DNA of 40,020 nt. Source: Metabacillus niabensis (GTDB taxonomy: Bacteria; Bacillota; Bacilli; Bacillales; Bacillaceae). The translations under genes and the position numbers were made by a program. Below, in pieces: positions 1 to 6,765 of this stretch (position 1 is its first letter; the number at the start of each line of letters is the position of its first letter). The notes below the pieces were generated by a model. The model was not told the origin of the DNA, searched no databases, and worked only from the letters and a program-made list of their open reading frames with translations. Location of the stretch: the NCBI RefSeq assembly GCF_902829255.1, contig NZ_CADEPK010000301.1, forward strand, positions 1 to 40,020, given 5' to 3'.

Positions 1-32
1 GAACTGCACCACTTATTTTTTCTTTAGGTAAA

Positions 33-665
33 TCACAAAAATGCTTGAATCCCTATGTAAAATTCATATAAAAAGTAGAACCCGAATCCAAATAATAAGA
101 TTCCAGCAAGGATAGATGTCATTTTGATCATATGACGGTTCATGATTTTTCTCGTGATGGAAACGATTGTTAACAAACCAATATCATGTAATAAAATACC
201 AGTAATAATCCCCATTGCGACAATGATGAAACTGCTAGATTCGCTGCCTGCATATGAATTTGATAAAACCGTTCCAAACACGGAAATCCAAAAAACTAAA
301 TTTCCCGGAGAAACAGCGACAAGCAAGCCATTACGATATGTTTTAAAAAGTGATTTATTGACTCTTTCTCCTGCTATCGCAATATCCTTATCCGCATTTT
401 TTATAGAATCATAGGCAAGAAAAAATAAAAAGATAGCTCCGACAATCCATAATGGCATTTGTATATAGGGAATTGCCAATATATTGGCTAAACCAAAATA
501 CAGGGCAAAGATTAGAATCAAATCGATTGTCATTCCACCAAACCCTACTGCCCACCCATGCATAAAACCATTTTTCAAACCTTGTTTCGTCATCTCAATT
601 GTAATGGCTCCGATTGGCATTGCAATAGCCAGACCTACCATTACATAAGCAAAATATAAACTCAC
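33..665 (-). CDS. LysE-family amino-acid/metabolite exporter
   Basis: A 210-residue, very hydrophobic protein with about six membrane segments. The N-terminus (AYVMVGLAIAMPIGAITIEM) has the small/Pro-rich first helix typical of LysE/RhtB translocators, and the middle has the loop SPGNLVFWISVFG, which fits the family's conserved SPG-x-N element. Members export amino acids or related small metabolites across the cytoplasmic membrane; the substrate cannot be read from sequence. The start codon is GTG with only a weak AAGAAGTG element upstream. It is the last gene at this edge of the window and is separated from the toxin locus by a terminator, so there is no reason to link the two functionally. 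Confidence 0.85.
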   Translation of the reverse strand: MSLYFAYVMVGLAIAMPIGAITIEMTKQGLKNGFMHGWAVGFGGMTIDLILIFALYFGLANILAIPYIQMPLWIVGAIFLFFLAYDSIKNADKDIAIAGERVNKSLFKTYRNGLLVAVSPGNLVFWISVFGTVLSNSYAGSESSSFIIVAMGIITGILLHDIGLLTIVSITRKIMNRHMIKMTSILAGILLFGFGFYFLYEFYIGIQAFL

Positions 666-796
666 TTAAACACTTCTTTCAACTTATAAGATTACTTCTT
701 ACGTCCGTTTATATGAATTATTATACATCGAATATAATAAAAATTAAATGTGATTTATAATTGCTCATTTCTCGTACTTTTCTTATATTCCTATGT

Positions 797-842
797 AAAA
801 TAAGACTCCTTGATGGTATTACCTTCATGGAGTCTTTATTTT
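797..842. terminator. Rho-independent terminator (downstream of imm11 remnant)
   Basis: An inverted repeat pairs AAAATAAGACTCC with GGAGTCTTTATTTT (one bulge) around a 19-base loop. A and T tracts on both sides let it work in either direction. It separates the LysE exporter from the minus-strand toxin/immunity array. Confidence 0.75.
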
Positions 843-893
843 CTATCATCTTAATTAAGTCAATTATTATAGGAAAAAATTCTTTATTTAAAA

Positions 894-1465
894 TTAGATA
901 GCTTTAATTGTGTAAAATTTCATACCTGTTAATTTATTATTTTCAATTTCTTTTTTAAATATTTCTGAAACAAAAATAGGAATTTCCTGTCTATTTCCCA
1001 ATTTAAAAATATCACTATTTTCTACTTTACTTTCATAAATTGCATATTTTCGTACATTATATATTGTACCAACACTTTAGTTTGCATTTCATGGTAATCT
1101 GATTCTTCTAAACAAAGTGCATCAACCACTCTAAGAATATTAGCAATATAATATCCTTCTAACCTAGCTCTACTTTTTAACTCAACAATGTCAACTGGAA
1201 AGTACTCAATTTTTGTATTTAAGGTCTCCATAATGGTTTTCAATCTTCTAGATACCACAAACCATCCCATATCATTTGCAAGATAGTCTGTAGGCACTTC
1301 TCCCTCACTTTTATCATAGTAAAATTTAAAACTTCCATCCCATCTATCAAAAGTCTCTCCAGTTTTAAATTCGTATTGCTGGATTCCAAAATCATCCTTA
1401 TAATGACATACTATATCATTTTCATTTTCACCTGAAACTGCTATACCTAGCTTATAAAATTTCAT
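894..1465 (-). pseudogene. Imm11 (DUF1629) family immunity protein, one-base frameshift
   Basis: The first frame (1022-1465) gives 147 residues with the Imm11/DUF1629 look: FYKL start, W-x-G (RWDGSF), LANDMGWFVVS, and ANILRVVDAL. It then stops early. Moving one frame at the A run at 1076-1078 restores the family C-terminus (VRKYAIYES, then FKLGNRQEIPIFVSEIF, then NKLTGMKFY) down to a TAA at 894-896. Restoring one A gives a continuous protein of about 190 residues, the family's normal length. A good Shine-Dalgarno (AGGGGA) sits 5 bases before the ATG. Imm11 proteins neutralise polymorphic toxins in the producing cell. Whether the frameshift is a real mutation or a sequencing error cannot be told here. 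Confidence 0.8.
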
Positions 1466-1489
1466 CAGTATCCCCTACTTACTTTTTCT

Positions 1490-1600
1490 TTAATTAATCA
1501 TATCTGGATTTTCTCTGACTTTATTCTTTAACCCTTCAAATAGCTCTAAAAAAATTTTTTTTATTCCTAACAAACAGTATAAATGCCTTTCAAATTACTT
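1490..1600 (-). pseudogene. Remnant of a toxin C-terminus
   Basis: Just upstream of the Imm11 gene, minus-strand reading gives fragments that look coding but are broken: NWNDPNQVI, and then LELFEGLKNKVRENPDMIN followed by a TAA at 1490-1492. The stop lies 24 bases before the Imm11 start. The order (toxin tail, then immunity gene) matches the other cassettes here. There is no start codon and the frame changes at A/T runs near 1550. The toxin family is not recognised. Confidence 0.45.
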
Positions 1601-1653
1601 GATTAGGGTCATTCCAATTCAAGAGGAAACGACGAGTAGCCACATTGAGTCTC

Positions 1654-1682
1654 TGTAAAGAGATTAAACAAACATCTTTACA
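1654..1682. terminator. Hairpin downstream of the 130-residue gene
   Basis: A perfect 9-bp inverted repeat, CTGTAAAGA paired with TCTTTACAG, lies just past the stop of the preceding minus-strand gene. There is no T tract, so it is a weak terminator candidate or an RNA-stabilising hairpin. Confidence 0.35.
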
Positions 1683-1686
1683 GTCC

Positions 1687-2079
1687 TTATAAAATGGCAT
1701 TAAAAGGTGCATGACCTGTTTCAGCATTCCTTAATAATGTTGGTTTTCTAAAACGTAAACTAGTTTCCAATTTGAATATGGCGGTATCTCCTTCCATCTC
1801 CATAAAAGATACATTAACCCATAAGGGAGCTTTCGGAAAAAGCCCTCCTAAAACCCCAACAACATCTTCTATCAATAGTTTTTTACCACCGATATTCTCT
1901 TTAGATAATACAAGACGTTTCATCATTTCATCGCTACCATCTAACATTTTCCCATGTTCTTCGACAGGCTCTATAATAAATTTAACTATATCGCTTGAAA
2001 TATTTTTAGTCTCTTTTATCTTATCAACTGCTTTAGATAAATTTGTTAAAAAAATTTCCTCATTCATTTGTGTAATCAA
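1687..2079 (-). CDS. Hypothetical protein, probable immunity protein of cassette 2119-2535
   Basis: A 130-residue protein, probably started at TTG because AAAGGAGGAG lies 7 bases upstream; an in-frame ATG (QMNEE) four codons later has poorer spacing. It is soluble, with no signal peptide or membrane segment. The N-terminal half is helical and charged; the C-terminal half contains LWVNVSFMEME and ends ETGHAPFNAIL. I do not recognise the family. It directly follows a decayed toxin tail (stop at 2119-2121), and that position in the array is why an immunity role is inferred. It is intact, unlike several neighbours. Confidence 0.6.
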   Translation of the reverse strand: MITQMNEEIFLTNLSKAVDKIKETKNISSDIVKFIIEPVEEHGKMLDGSDEMMKRLVLSKENIGGKKLLIEDVVGVLGGLFPKAPLWVNVSFMEMEGDTAIFKLETSLRFRKPTLLRNAETGHAPFNAIL

Positions 2080-2118
2080 AATATCTCCTCCTTTATTCCA
2101 ATTTAGTTAACTATTTCC

Positions 2119-2535
2119 TCAATTAACATAAACGTTGCTCGTTAGTTCTAATGGATATATTTCTAACCAATCATTTCCTGTCTTTATTTCAGCACTATTA
2201 AATATTGCTCATAGTTTTTGGCTTCCTCAGGGTGAGGGGAAATTCTTTAGCAGGGCATCATATGAAACGTGACGATTATGTTGTTTAGTCCTTTCTCAAG
2301 ATGCCTCCCCTTACCGTTACTAGTATGTTTACCCGAGCTGTGAACAACTTCAGTCTCTCCACCTTTATGCTCTGTAGTAGTTGTCCTAATGTCGTTATTA
2401 TTATCAACTTTTACAAAGTTACCCTTACCCTTAGCCGCATCCTTCGACTTATCAACATCTTTCTCAAGATCTAGCAGCTTATCAGCAGCTTATCAGCAGC
2501 TTTTAATAGCGTTGTAAGTATTTAAACTTGATTTA
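2119..2535 (-). pseudogene. Decayed orphan toxin C-terminal module
   Basis: No intact frame, but minus-strand translation across several frames gives one coherent tail: NTYNAIK, AADKLL, LDLEKDVDKSKDAAKGKG (a Lys/Gly-rich linker), EHKGGETEVVHSSGKH, GRHLEKGLNN, NRHVSYDALLKNFPSP, EEAKNYEQYL, and SAEIKTGNDWLEIYPLELT ending at a TGA at 2119-2121. The breaks include an 11-bp tandem duplication (2473-2494) and short indels, mostly one-base losses in A runs. The linker-then-tail layout is that of an LXG/Rhs-type polymorphic toxin whose N-terminus is missing. The downstream gene 1687-2079 would be its immunity partner. Catalytic family not recognised. Confidence 0.65.
2473..2494. repeat. 11-bp tandem duplication inside the toxin remnant
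   Basis: AGCAGCTTATC occurs twice in direct succession. Eleven bases is not a multiple of three, so the duplication shifts the minus-strand frame and creates a stop. Removing one copy reconnects AADKLL to LDLEKDV. Confidence 0.85.
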
Positions 2536-2537
2536 TG

Positions 2538-2577
2538 AAAAGAAACCATTTCTAAACTTAATCAGAAGTGGTTTCTT
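2538..2577 (-). terminator. Rho-independent terminator of 2581-3219
   Basis: On the minus strand a stem of about 14 bp (AAGAAACCACTTCT with AGAAATGGTTTCTT, one G-U pair) is followed by TTTC. It lies immediately after the stop of the 212-residue immunity-like gene. Confidence 0.75.
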
Positions 2578-2580
2578 CCC

Positions 2581-3219
2581 TTAATTATTAAAATAATCGT
2601 TTATTATTTTATCTAGTTTTTCAGTTCCTTTTACACCTACAGATAGATATTCAATGAAGAACTCATTAACGCTTTCATATTTAAAGTTACTTAAATATAA
2701 GAATAATGTTTCTAAATTTTTATTCGTAGACCATTCTTTTAATTGTTTACGACAAATTTTAATTACATCATCAATAAAATAATCATCATTAGCTTCTATT
2801 GACATGTTTAGTATAAAATCCCTTTCGTCTTCGTTTTCTCCATTTATTATCCTGCACATTTCTTCTTTACACATCTCGAGCATATATATATCTTTTTTAG
2901 CCTTCCAAAAATCATCTAAAGAAGTACCTGCTTCACCATAAAACATTGACCAAAAAAAATCATAAGAAATATATTTATGCGTAAACTTATATTTGCCCTC
3001 TGCTATTTTCTTTTCAACGTAATTAGTATTTTTATCAGAAATAATTTCAAAACATTCTGCATCATATGGAATTACACTCGCATAATCATCTTCTATTCTA
3101 AACATTGAATAGTATTTTTTATTGTCAACGAGTAAAAATTCACCTTCATATACTGTATATATTGTATTCAATGTAATATACGGAAACTTTTTTTTATTTT
3201 CTACACACTTTACTCTCAA
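2581..3219 (-). CDS. Hypothetical protein, probable immunity protein of cassette 3234-3640
   Basis: A 212-residue acidic, soluble protein. The start is TTG (LRVKCVENK), fixed by GAGGTGAT a few bases upstream. The N-terminal part (YITLNTIYTVYEGEFLLVDN, then YYSMFRIEDDYASVIPYDA) looks like a small beta fold. The C-terminal half is helical and rich in Glu and Asp (MCRIINGENEDERDFILNM). I recognise no family. It sits 14 bases after the stop of an orphan toxin tail and has its own terminator, which fits an immunity gene kept after its toxin decayed. Length and acidity are typical of immunity proteins but do not prove the role. Confidence 0.65.
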   Translation of the reverse strand: MRVKCVENKKKFPYITLNTIYTVYEGEFLLVDNKKYYSMFRIEDDYASVIPYDAECFEIISDKNTNYVEKKIAEGKYKFTHKYISYDFFWSMFYGEAGTSLDDFWKAKKDIYMLEMCKEEMCRIINGENEDERDFILNMSIEANDDYFIDDVIKICRKQLKEWSTNKNLETLFLYLSNFKYESVNEFFIEYLSVGVKGTEKLDKIINDYFNN

Positions 3220-3233
3220 TTTATCACCTCATT

Positions 3234-3640
3234 TTAACAGGAAAAAAATTTTTCATCTAAATCTATTATCCAAAACAAATCTTTATTATTTACTCTTAAA
3301 TTTTTTGGCTTAGATACTTTAAGTTTACTGTCAAACGAACTTATTTCACCAGTCTTAATGTTTTTATAATAATGAATTTTCCCCTCTCCAAACTCAGTAT
3401 TATAGAAATACTTTGACTCCAATTTCCACCAATCTCTAATATTTGAACCATCCTTAGTCAATATATCTACTGCCTTTTGATCCCATAAATTTGCTTCATT
3501 AATGATTTTTTATAATTCTGATATGCATACGAATCATTTGGAAGAGTATTATATACTTTGGATTCCGTACCTTTCCCCTCAACACCCTTAACCTTCTCCT
3601 TAATCTTCGGTATATCCTTCTTCTTTTCTAGAATATAAAA
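3234..3640 (-). pseudogene. Orphan LXG-type toxin tail with conserved linker, frameshifted
   Basis: Minus-strand reading starts with the linker KKDIPKIKEKVKGVEGKG, identical over 51 bases to the linker of the intact LXG toxin. It continues TESKVYNTLPNDSYAYQNYKK and then stops early at 3467. Adding one A to the A run near 3511-3516 joins it to IINEANLWDQKAVDILTKDG and then IRDWWKLESKYFYNTEFGEG, HYYKNIKTGEISSFDSKL, ending FFSC at 3234. There is no N-terminal LXG region and no proper start codon. It is a displaced C-terminal cassette, followed at once by its likely immunity gene (2581-3219). The toxin activity is not recognised. Confidence 0.75.
3573..3623 (-). repeat. 51-bp perfect repeat (toxin linker), copy 1
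   Basis: Identical base for base to 7214-7264 inside the intact LXG toxin gene, in the same orientation. It encodes KKDIPKIKEKVKGVEG. The sequences diverge completely on both sides, as expected for a recombination anchor used to exchange toxin tails. Confidence 0.95.
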
Positions 3641-3671
3641 AACCTTGAAAGGCAAAAAGCCAATCAAGGTT
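3635..3671 (-). terminator. Rho-independent terminator of the SUKH gene
   Basis: On the minus strand AACCTTGA pairs with TCAAGGTT, with an inner GGC/GCC pairing, followed by TTTTTTATA. It lies just past the stop of the SUKH gene and directly before the orphan cassette linker. Confidence 0.75.
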
Positions 3672-3718
3672 AAATAAAGCAGTTAATTAAGGAGCTACTA
3701 CTCTTAAAGAAAGGGTAA

Positions 3719-4369
3719 CTACAAATATTCGTTTTCAATATCCACGTATTCCTCATTTGCTAGCTTACTTAAAAAGCTACTAAATGAATCTGCGACCTGT
3801 GGAAGGCAACTGTTTATTATATCGTAAGTTAATACTATAGGTTCATCCTCTGAAAATTTATCAGCAATATCATCTGGAACAATTACACACTCAACAACTT
3901 CTAAATCATCGTTGTAGGAACAGAAAGAATGGTCCGCTATCAATACCCTAGGTTCTTCATTATTAATTGCATTTAAATCTAAACAATTTACATTACCACC
4001 TATAGTTGTAGCAACAGTTAATAAACCAAATTTCACCAGAAACATACTAGGTATAGCAGTTGCATTCTCTGCTTTAATTTGTTCTAGTCCCAATAATCTT
4101 ATTCCACCACTTAAAGCAGGTAAATTTTGCGGCTCAAAATCTCTATAAAAATCAACTATAGGTTCCGGGATTGAATAGGATTTCAAATTTTCCAAATCAT
4201 GTTCTTTATAAAAAGCAGACCACTTAGTAAATGTTTCATACAACAAAGTAATATTATTTAGTTCTTCATGCTTAGCTTGACCAAATGCTTGTTTAACTTC
4301 ATTAACATCTTGCCCATCTCTAATTAGGTTTTGCTCGAACTTTTCAATTATCTTAGTAAACTTGTTCAT
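3719..4369 (-). CDS. SUKH (SMI1/KNR4) family immunity protein
   Basis: A 216-residue protein starting MNKFTKIIEKFEQ. The frame is open 53 codons further upstream, but AAGGAG 8 bases before this ATG fixes the start, and the upstream part overlaps a terminator hairpin. The SUKH pattern is visible: IPEPIVDFYRDFEPQNLP (the 'P..l..fy...' motif), GGIRLLGLEQI, then a beta-rich region with GLLTVATTIGGNVNCLDLN and RVLIADHSFCSYND. SUKH proteins are cytoplasmic and protect against nuclease and other polymorphic toxins. Its neighbours are broken toxin and immunity genes, but this one is intact and has its own terminators on both sides. Its cognate toxin is not visible next to it. Confidence 0.85.
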   Translation of the reverse strand: MNKFTKIIEKFEQNLIRDGQDVNEVKQAFGQAKHEELNNITLLYETFTKWSAFYKEHDLENLKSYSIPEPIVDFYRDFEPQNLPALSGGIRLLGLEQIKAENATAIPSMFLVKFGLLTVATTIGGNVNCLDLNAINNEEPRVLIADHSFCSYNDDLEVVECVIVPDDIADKFSEDEPIVLTYDIINSCLPQVADSFSSFLSKLANEEYVDIENEYL

Positions 4370-4466
4370 TCTTTTTCGCTCCTTGCAATATACAAGAGAC
4401 TTCCTACCAATATTGTTTTTAAAATATGTACTAATTTCCTTCTCTCCTTCTAATTTTGGATATAAA

Positions 4467-4499
4467 AAAGACTTATTCCTTCTTGAATAAGCCTTTTTA
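4467..4499. terminator. Bidirectional terminator
   Basis: AAAAAGACTTATTC pairs with GAATAAGCCTTTTT around a short loop, with A and T tracts on both sides. It ends the transcript carrying the pseudogene at 4625-5042 and lies upstream of the SUKH gene. Confidence 0.8.
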
Positions 4500-4624
4500 T
4501 TAAAGGTGCTTTGTTGCTTGCTTACCAAAAATACCTTCTTAGAATCAACAATCTTTATTATATTACAAAGACAGAAATTAATTCAGTAATAGCAAGTTTC
4601 TTCCCCTTAGCTTGTACCCAAAGT

Positions 4625-5042
4625 TTAATTCCTAAAATCCTTGTAATACTTGATTTTTTGAGCATATTCAATAGCATCTTCAAATTTACAATTTGTATAC
4701 AAGTCTTTTAATATGTTTGCTTCTTCCTTCCAATCCGGTCCGTATTGTAACAGGTAATCTACAAATCCTTCAAAATAGGATATATTTGTTTTACTTAAGA
4801 ATATCACTCTTTGATACAATTTAATCGCACAAGGGATAGGGAGAAAGAAATGCTCATTTTCGTATTGTATTACTTTTTCTAAACAGCTATATCATTCACT
4901 TTGTCTATTTCAGTCATTAATTTGATAGTTAAATTATCTAGCTCTTCCCTCATGATAATCACTTTTTCTTGCTCAAATTCCGACAATCTTTACTAATTTT
5001 AAAATGGATTTGTTCAACTATGCCTTGAAGTTCCAATATCAT
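4625..5042 (-). pseudogene. Frameshifted immunity-like gene
   Basis: Three overlapping minus-strand pieces form one protein if two homopolymer bases are restored: (M)ILELQGIVEQIHFKISK, then RLSEFEQEKVIIMREELDN and LTIKLMTEIDKVNDIAV, then LEKVIQYENEHFFLPIPC and on to FEDAIEYAQKIKYYKDFRN at 4625. The breaks are a missing A in the run near 4990 and a missing T near 4884. The whole protein would be about 138 residues, helical and soluble. Its ATG overlaps the stop of the preceding toxin tail (ATGA), the translational coupling usual for toxin/immunity pairs. No family recognised. Confidence 0.6.
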
Positions 5043-5165
5043 TTCTCCTTTTTCCTTATTTTAGTAGGTCGAAACCCTTTGGTTCCATCAGAGGTTTTCC
5101 TAACAGTATAACCCACATTTTTTTCTTCTAGACCTTTTCAATGCCATACTTTTCAAAGTGTCATT
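5039..5165 (-). pseudogene. Remnant of a toxin C-terminus
   Basis: Minus-strand reading gives HFEKYGIEK, then after one missing A GLEEKNVGYTVRKTSDGTKG and FRPTKIRKKEK, with a TGA at 5039-5041. This very basic tail has no start codon or N-terminal domain. Its stop overlaps the start of the following immunity-like gene by ATGA. It is the leftover 3' end of a polymorphic toxin; the activity is unknown. Confidence 0.6.
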
Positions 5166-5189
5166 AAAACAATTTTTCAAATAAATGCA

Positions 5190-5605
5190 CTACTTCTCTA
5201 GCTTAAAATATGGATTGGATATATAATCTCCAACCTCCTCTATTGCATCCTCAATTTCTACTTTAATTTCCTGAGACATGCTTTCAATATTTTCTAATGA
5301 ATCTTTAATTTGGTGAAAACACTTTTCCAAACCTAGATTTAAAACAATGGACAGAATGACATCCACTACTTCATAGGAGTTGGTATTCCATAATTTACAT
5401 AGTTCCTCATCAATTTTAGACTTTATATCTGTATTCAGTAATTCATATGTCATGACTTGACGGTCTGTTAATTCATTTAGTATTTTGAGGAATCTATTTT
5501 TTCAATACTACCTTGGAAATACTTTTCAAGGACTTCTATAAACATATTATCAATCTCTTCGACTGACAAAATATCTGGTAATATTTCATAATCTCTTAAC
5601 TCCAT
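5190..5605 (-). pseudogene. Frameshifted immunity-like gene
   Basis: The true start is probably the ATG at 5603-5605, preceded by AAAGGGAG, giving MELRDYEILPDILSVEEIDN and then MFIEVLEKYFQGSIEKIDSS before an early stop. One extra A in the run near 5489 joins this to ILNELTDRQVMTYELLNTDI, CKLWNTNSYEVVDVILS and the C-terminus NPYFKLEK at 5190. Restored length is about 137 residues, acidic and mostly helical. An 87-codon frame from an internal ATG (5453) remains open. Family not recognised; its position after an LXG fragment and tail suggests immunity. Confidence 0.6.
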
Positions 5606-5640
5606 TTTTTCTATCTCCCTTTAATTGGAATATGAACTAT

Positions 5641-5841
5641 CTAAACTCTGATTCTTAAATCGCTTACAATAAGCATCCAGTGTTTCGTTACAATTTTTAT
5701 TTGTGCAGTCCATCTCGATCCATAACCCGAATCAGGATATAACTCGGTAGCCTTTTTTATCTGGTGAATGCCATCTAATAATAGCTTTTGACCATCTTTT
5801 AGTTCGAAGGTATACCACGAATTGAGCCAAGGATTCCGCAT
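5641..5841 (-). CDS. Short hypothetical ORF at an LXG-fragment junction
   Basis: A 66-codon minus-strand frame. Its first eight residues come from DNA that matches the LXG gene in another frame, so they are probably not native. The rest (WYTFELKDGQKLLLDGIHQI, ELYPDSGYGSRWTAQIKI, VTKHWMLIVSDLRIRV) looks like real protein. No Shine-Dalgarno is convincing. It is best read as a C-terminal fragment left when an LXG fragment recombined next to it; it could be a toxin tail or part of an immunity protein. Confidence 0.4.
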   Translation of the reverse strand: MRNPWLNSWYTFELKDGQKLLLDGIHQIKKATELYPDSGYGSRWTAQIKIVTKHWMLIVSDLRIRV

Positions 5842-5935
5842 TTACTTCTTCTACTAACTGGTGGGTCGTTTGAGCTGTTTTTTCAAGCCTTGTTCGATTT
5901 CGGTTTCAAGAAAGCTTTCTGCGATAAATCTGTAA
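5818..5935 (-). pseudogene. LXG-domain fragment (partial copy of the toxin N-terminus)
   Basis: The DNA closely matches the intact LXG gene at about 8250-8360 in the same orientation: both share a long stretch encoding ESFLETEIEQGLKK, followed by THQLVE and then LGSIR in shifted frames. Small indels break the frame, and no start lies upstream. This is a leftover of a duplicated or recombined LXG N-terminal region (about residues 95-135 of the intact protein). Confidence 0.8.
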
Positions 5936-6372
5936 CTTCTTAGAAAAAGTTTACATGAATTGTTATTTCGCAGATAGGCTAAGACCTATCAGACTCCAAT
6001 AGTTTTACCTTCTCAACAGGCGATGATACTTCAAAAAAAGCTGGTGGCCCTTTAGGTAATACCTATCAACGTCCTTACGAGATTGGTTCAAGAACATCCA
6101 GTGCTGCTACCATAGCTTGTTCTTTTTTCATTATCCTTTGCTTTTTGTATATGAAAAGACACTTACTTAAACAAGTAAGTGCCTTAATTGTATTTAGTAA
6201 CAAATTCTATTTATATTTACAATACTTTCAATCTGCTTAGTAAGTAATACCTTTCTGCAAATTTGTAAATGTTTAATAAATTATTTAAATCTATTGATGT
6301 CATAATATTTAATTAAATAAAGATATTTCTATCTTTTTATCTATTAAAAATAAAACTCTGCACACCTTAAAA
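5936..6372. other. Gap between LXG fragment and toxin immunity gene
   Basis: No intact gene. At 5970-6120 there is coding-like but stop-interrupted sequence; either strand could be read (minus strand: FFEVSSPVEKVKLLES; plus strand: TFSTGDDTSKKAGGPLGNTY), and neither is recognised. A terminator hairpin lies at 6158-6183. The rest, to 6372, is A/T-rich with no clear feature. Confidence 0.5.
6158..6183 (-). terminator. Terminator downstream of the toxin/immunity operon
   Basis: CACTTACTT pairs perfectly with AAGTAAGTG around a 4-base loop. On the minus strand it is followed by TCTTTTC. It lies about 190 bases past the stop of the 126-residue immunity-like gene. Confidence 0.65.
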
Positions 6373-6753
6373 CTACTCAGTAATTTCAATATAGTCCTTT
6401 GTACTATTTTTTTCAGATTCTACCTTTATATTTTCTACTCCTTCAAGAAGAGAAGCTATATAACTTGTTATTTCTATTGTAACTCTTTCAGCATCATCTG
6501 GTCTACTATTGCATGGATGAGGATGAAGTTCTAAAATGTATCCATCTTCTCCTCCATATCCTTGTATAACTAGCTCAAATCCTAAGATATTTTCATTTAT
6601 GTATACTGCTGGTACTTCTTCATAAATATAATCTTCTAGCCCTCCAAATGGAATACCTCCAACTAATTTTTCAGAGATTATCTTTGCCACACCAAAAATA
6701 TCTTCTTCCGAAAATATTACCAATGAACAAGTAAAATAGGGATATTTCTTCAT
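6373..6753 (-). CDS. Probable immunity protein for the LXG toxin
   Basis: A 126-residue acidic, soluble protein starting MKKYPYFTCSLVIFSEED, with AGGAGAA 8 bases before the ATG. Visible parts are GGIPFGGLEDYIYEEVPAVY, VIQGYGGEDGYILELHPHPC and a Glu-rich end. I do not recognise a named immunity family. It begins 12 bases after the toxin stop, is co-directional and is the only intact gene between the toxin and a terminator, so it is the natural partner. It should bind and block the C-terminal domain of 6766-8640. That role is inferred from position only. Confidence 0.7.
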   Translation of the reverse strand: MKKYPYFTCSLVIFSEEDIFGVAKIISEKLVGGIPFGGLEDYIYEEVPAVYINENILGFELVIQGYGGEDGYILELHPHPCNSRPDDAERVTIEITSYIASLLEGVENIKVESEKNSTKDYIEITE

Positions 6754-6765
6754 TTTATCATTCTC

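Noticed and set aside
142-414. Plus-strand open frame of 90 codons inside the LysE gene
   Set aside because: It is the antisense shadow of a clear LysE-type gene, with no Shine-Dalgarno of its own.
4370-4528. Longer N-terminus for the SUKH protein
   Set aside because: The extra codons overlap a terminator hairpin and lack a ribosome binding site; AAGGAG sits correctly before the ATG at 4369.
5970-6120. Possible transposase or other gene remnant
   Set aside because: Both strands look partly coding but are interrupted, and no family motif is recognisable, so no product is named.
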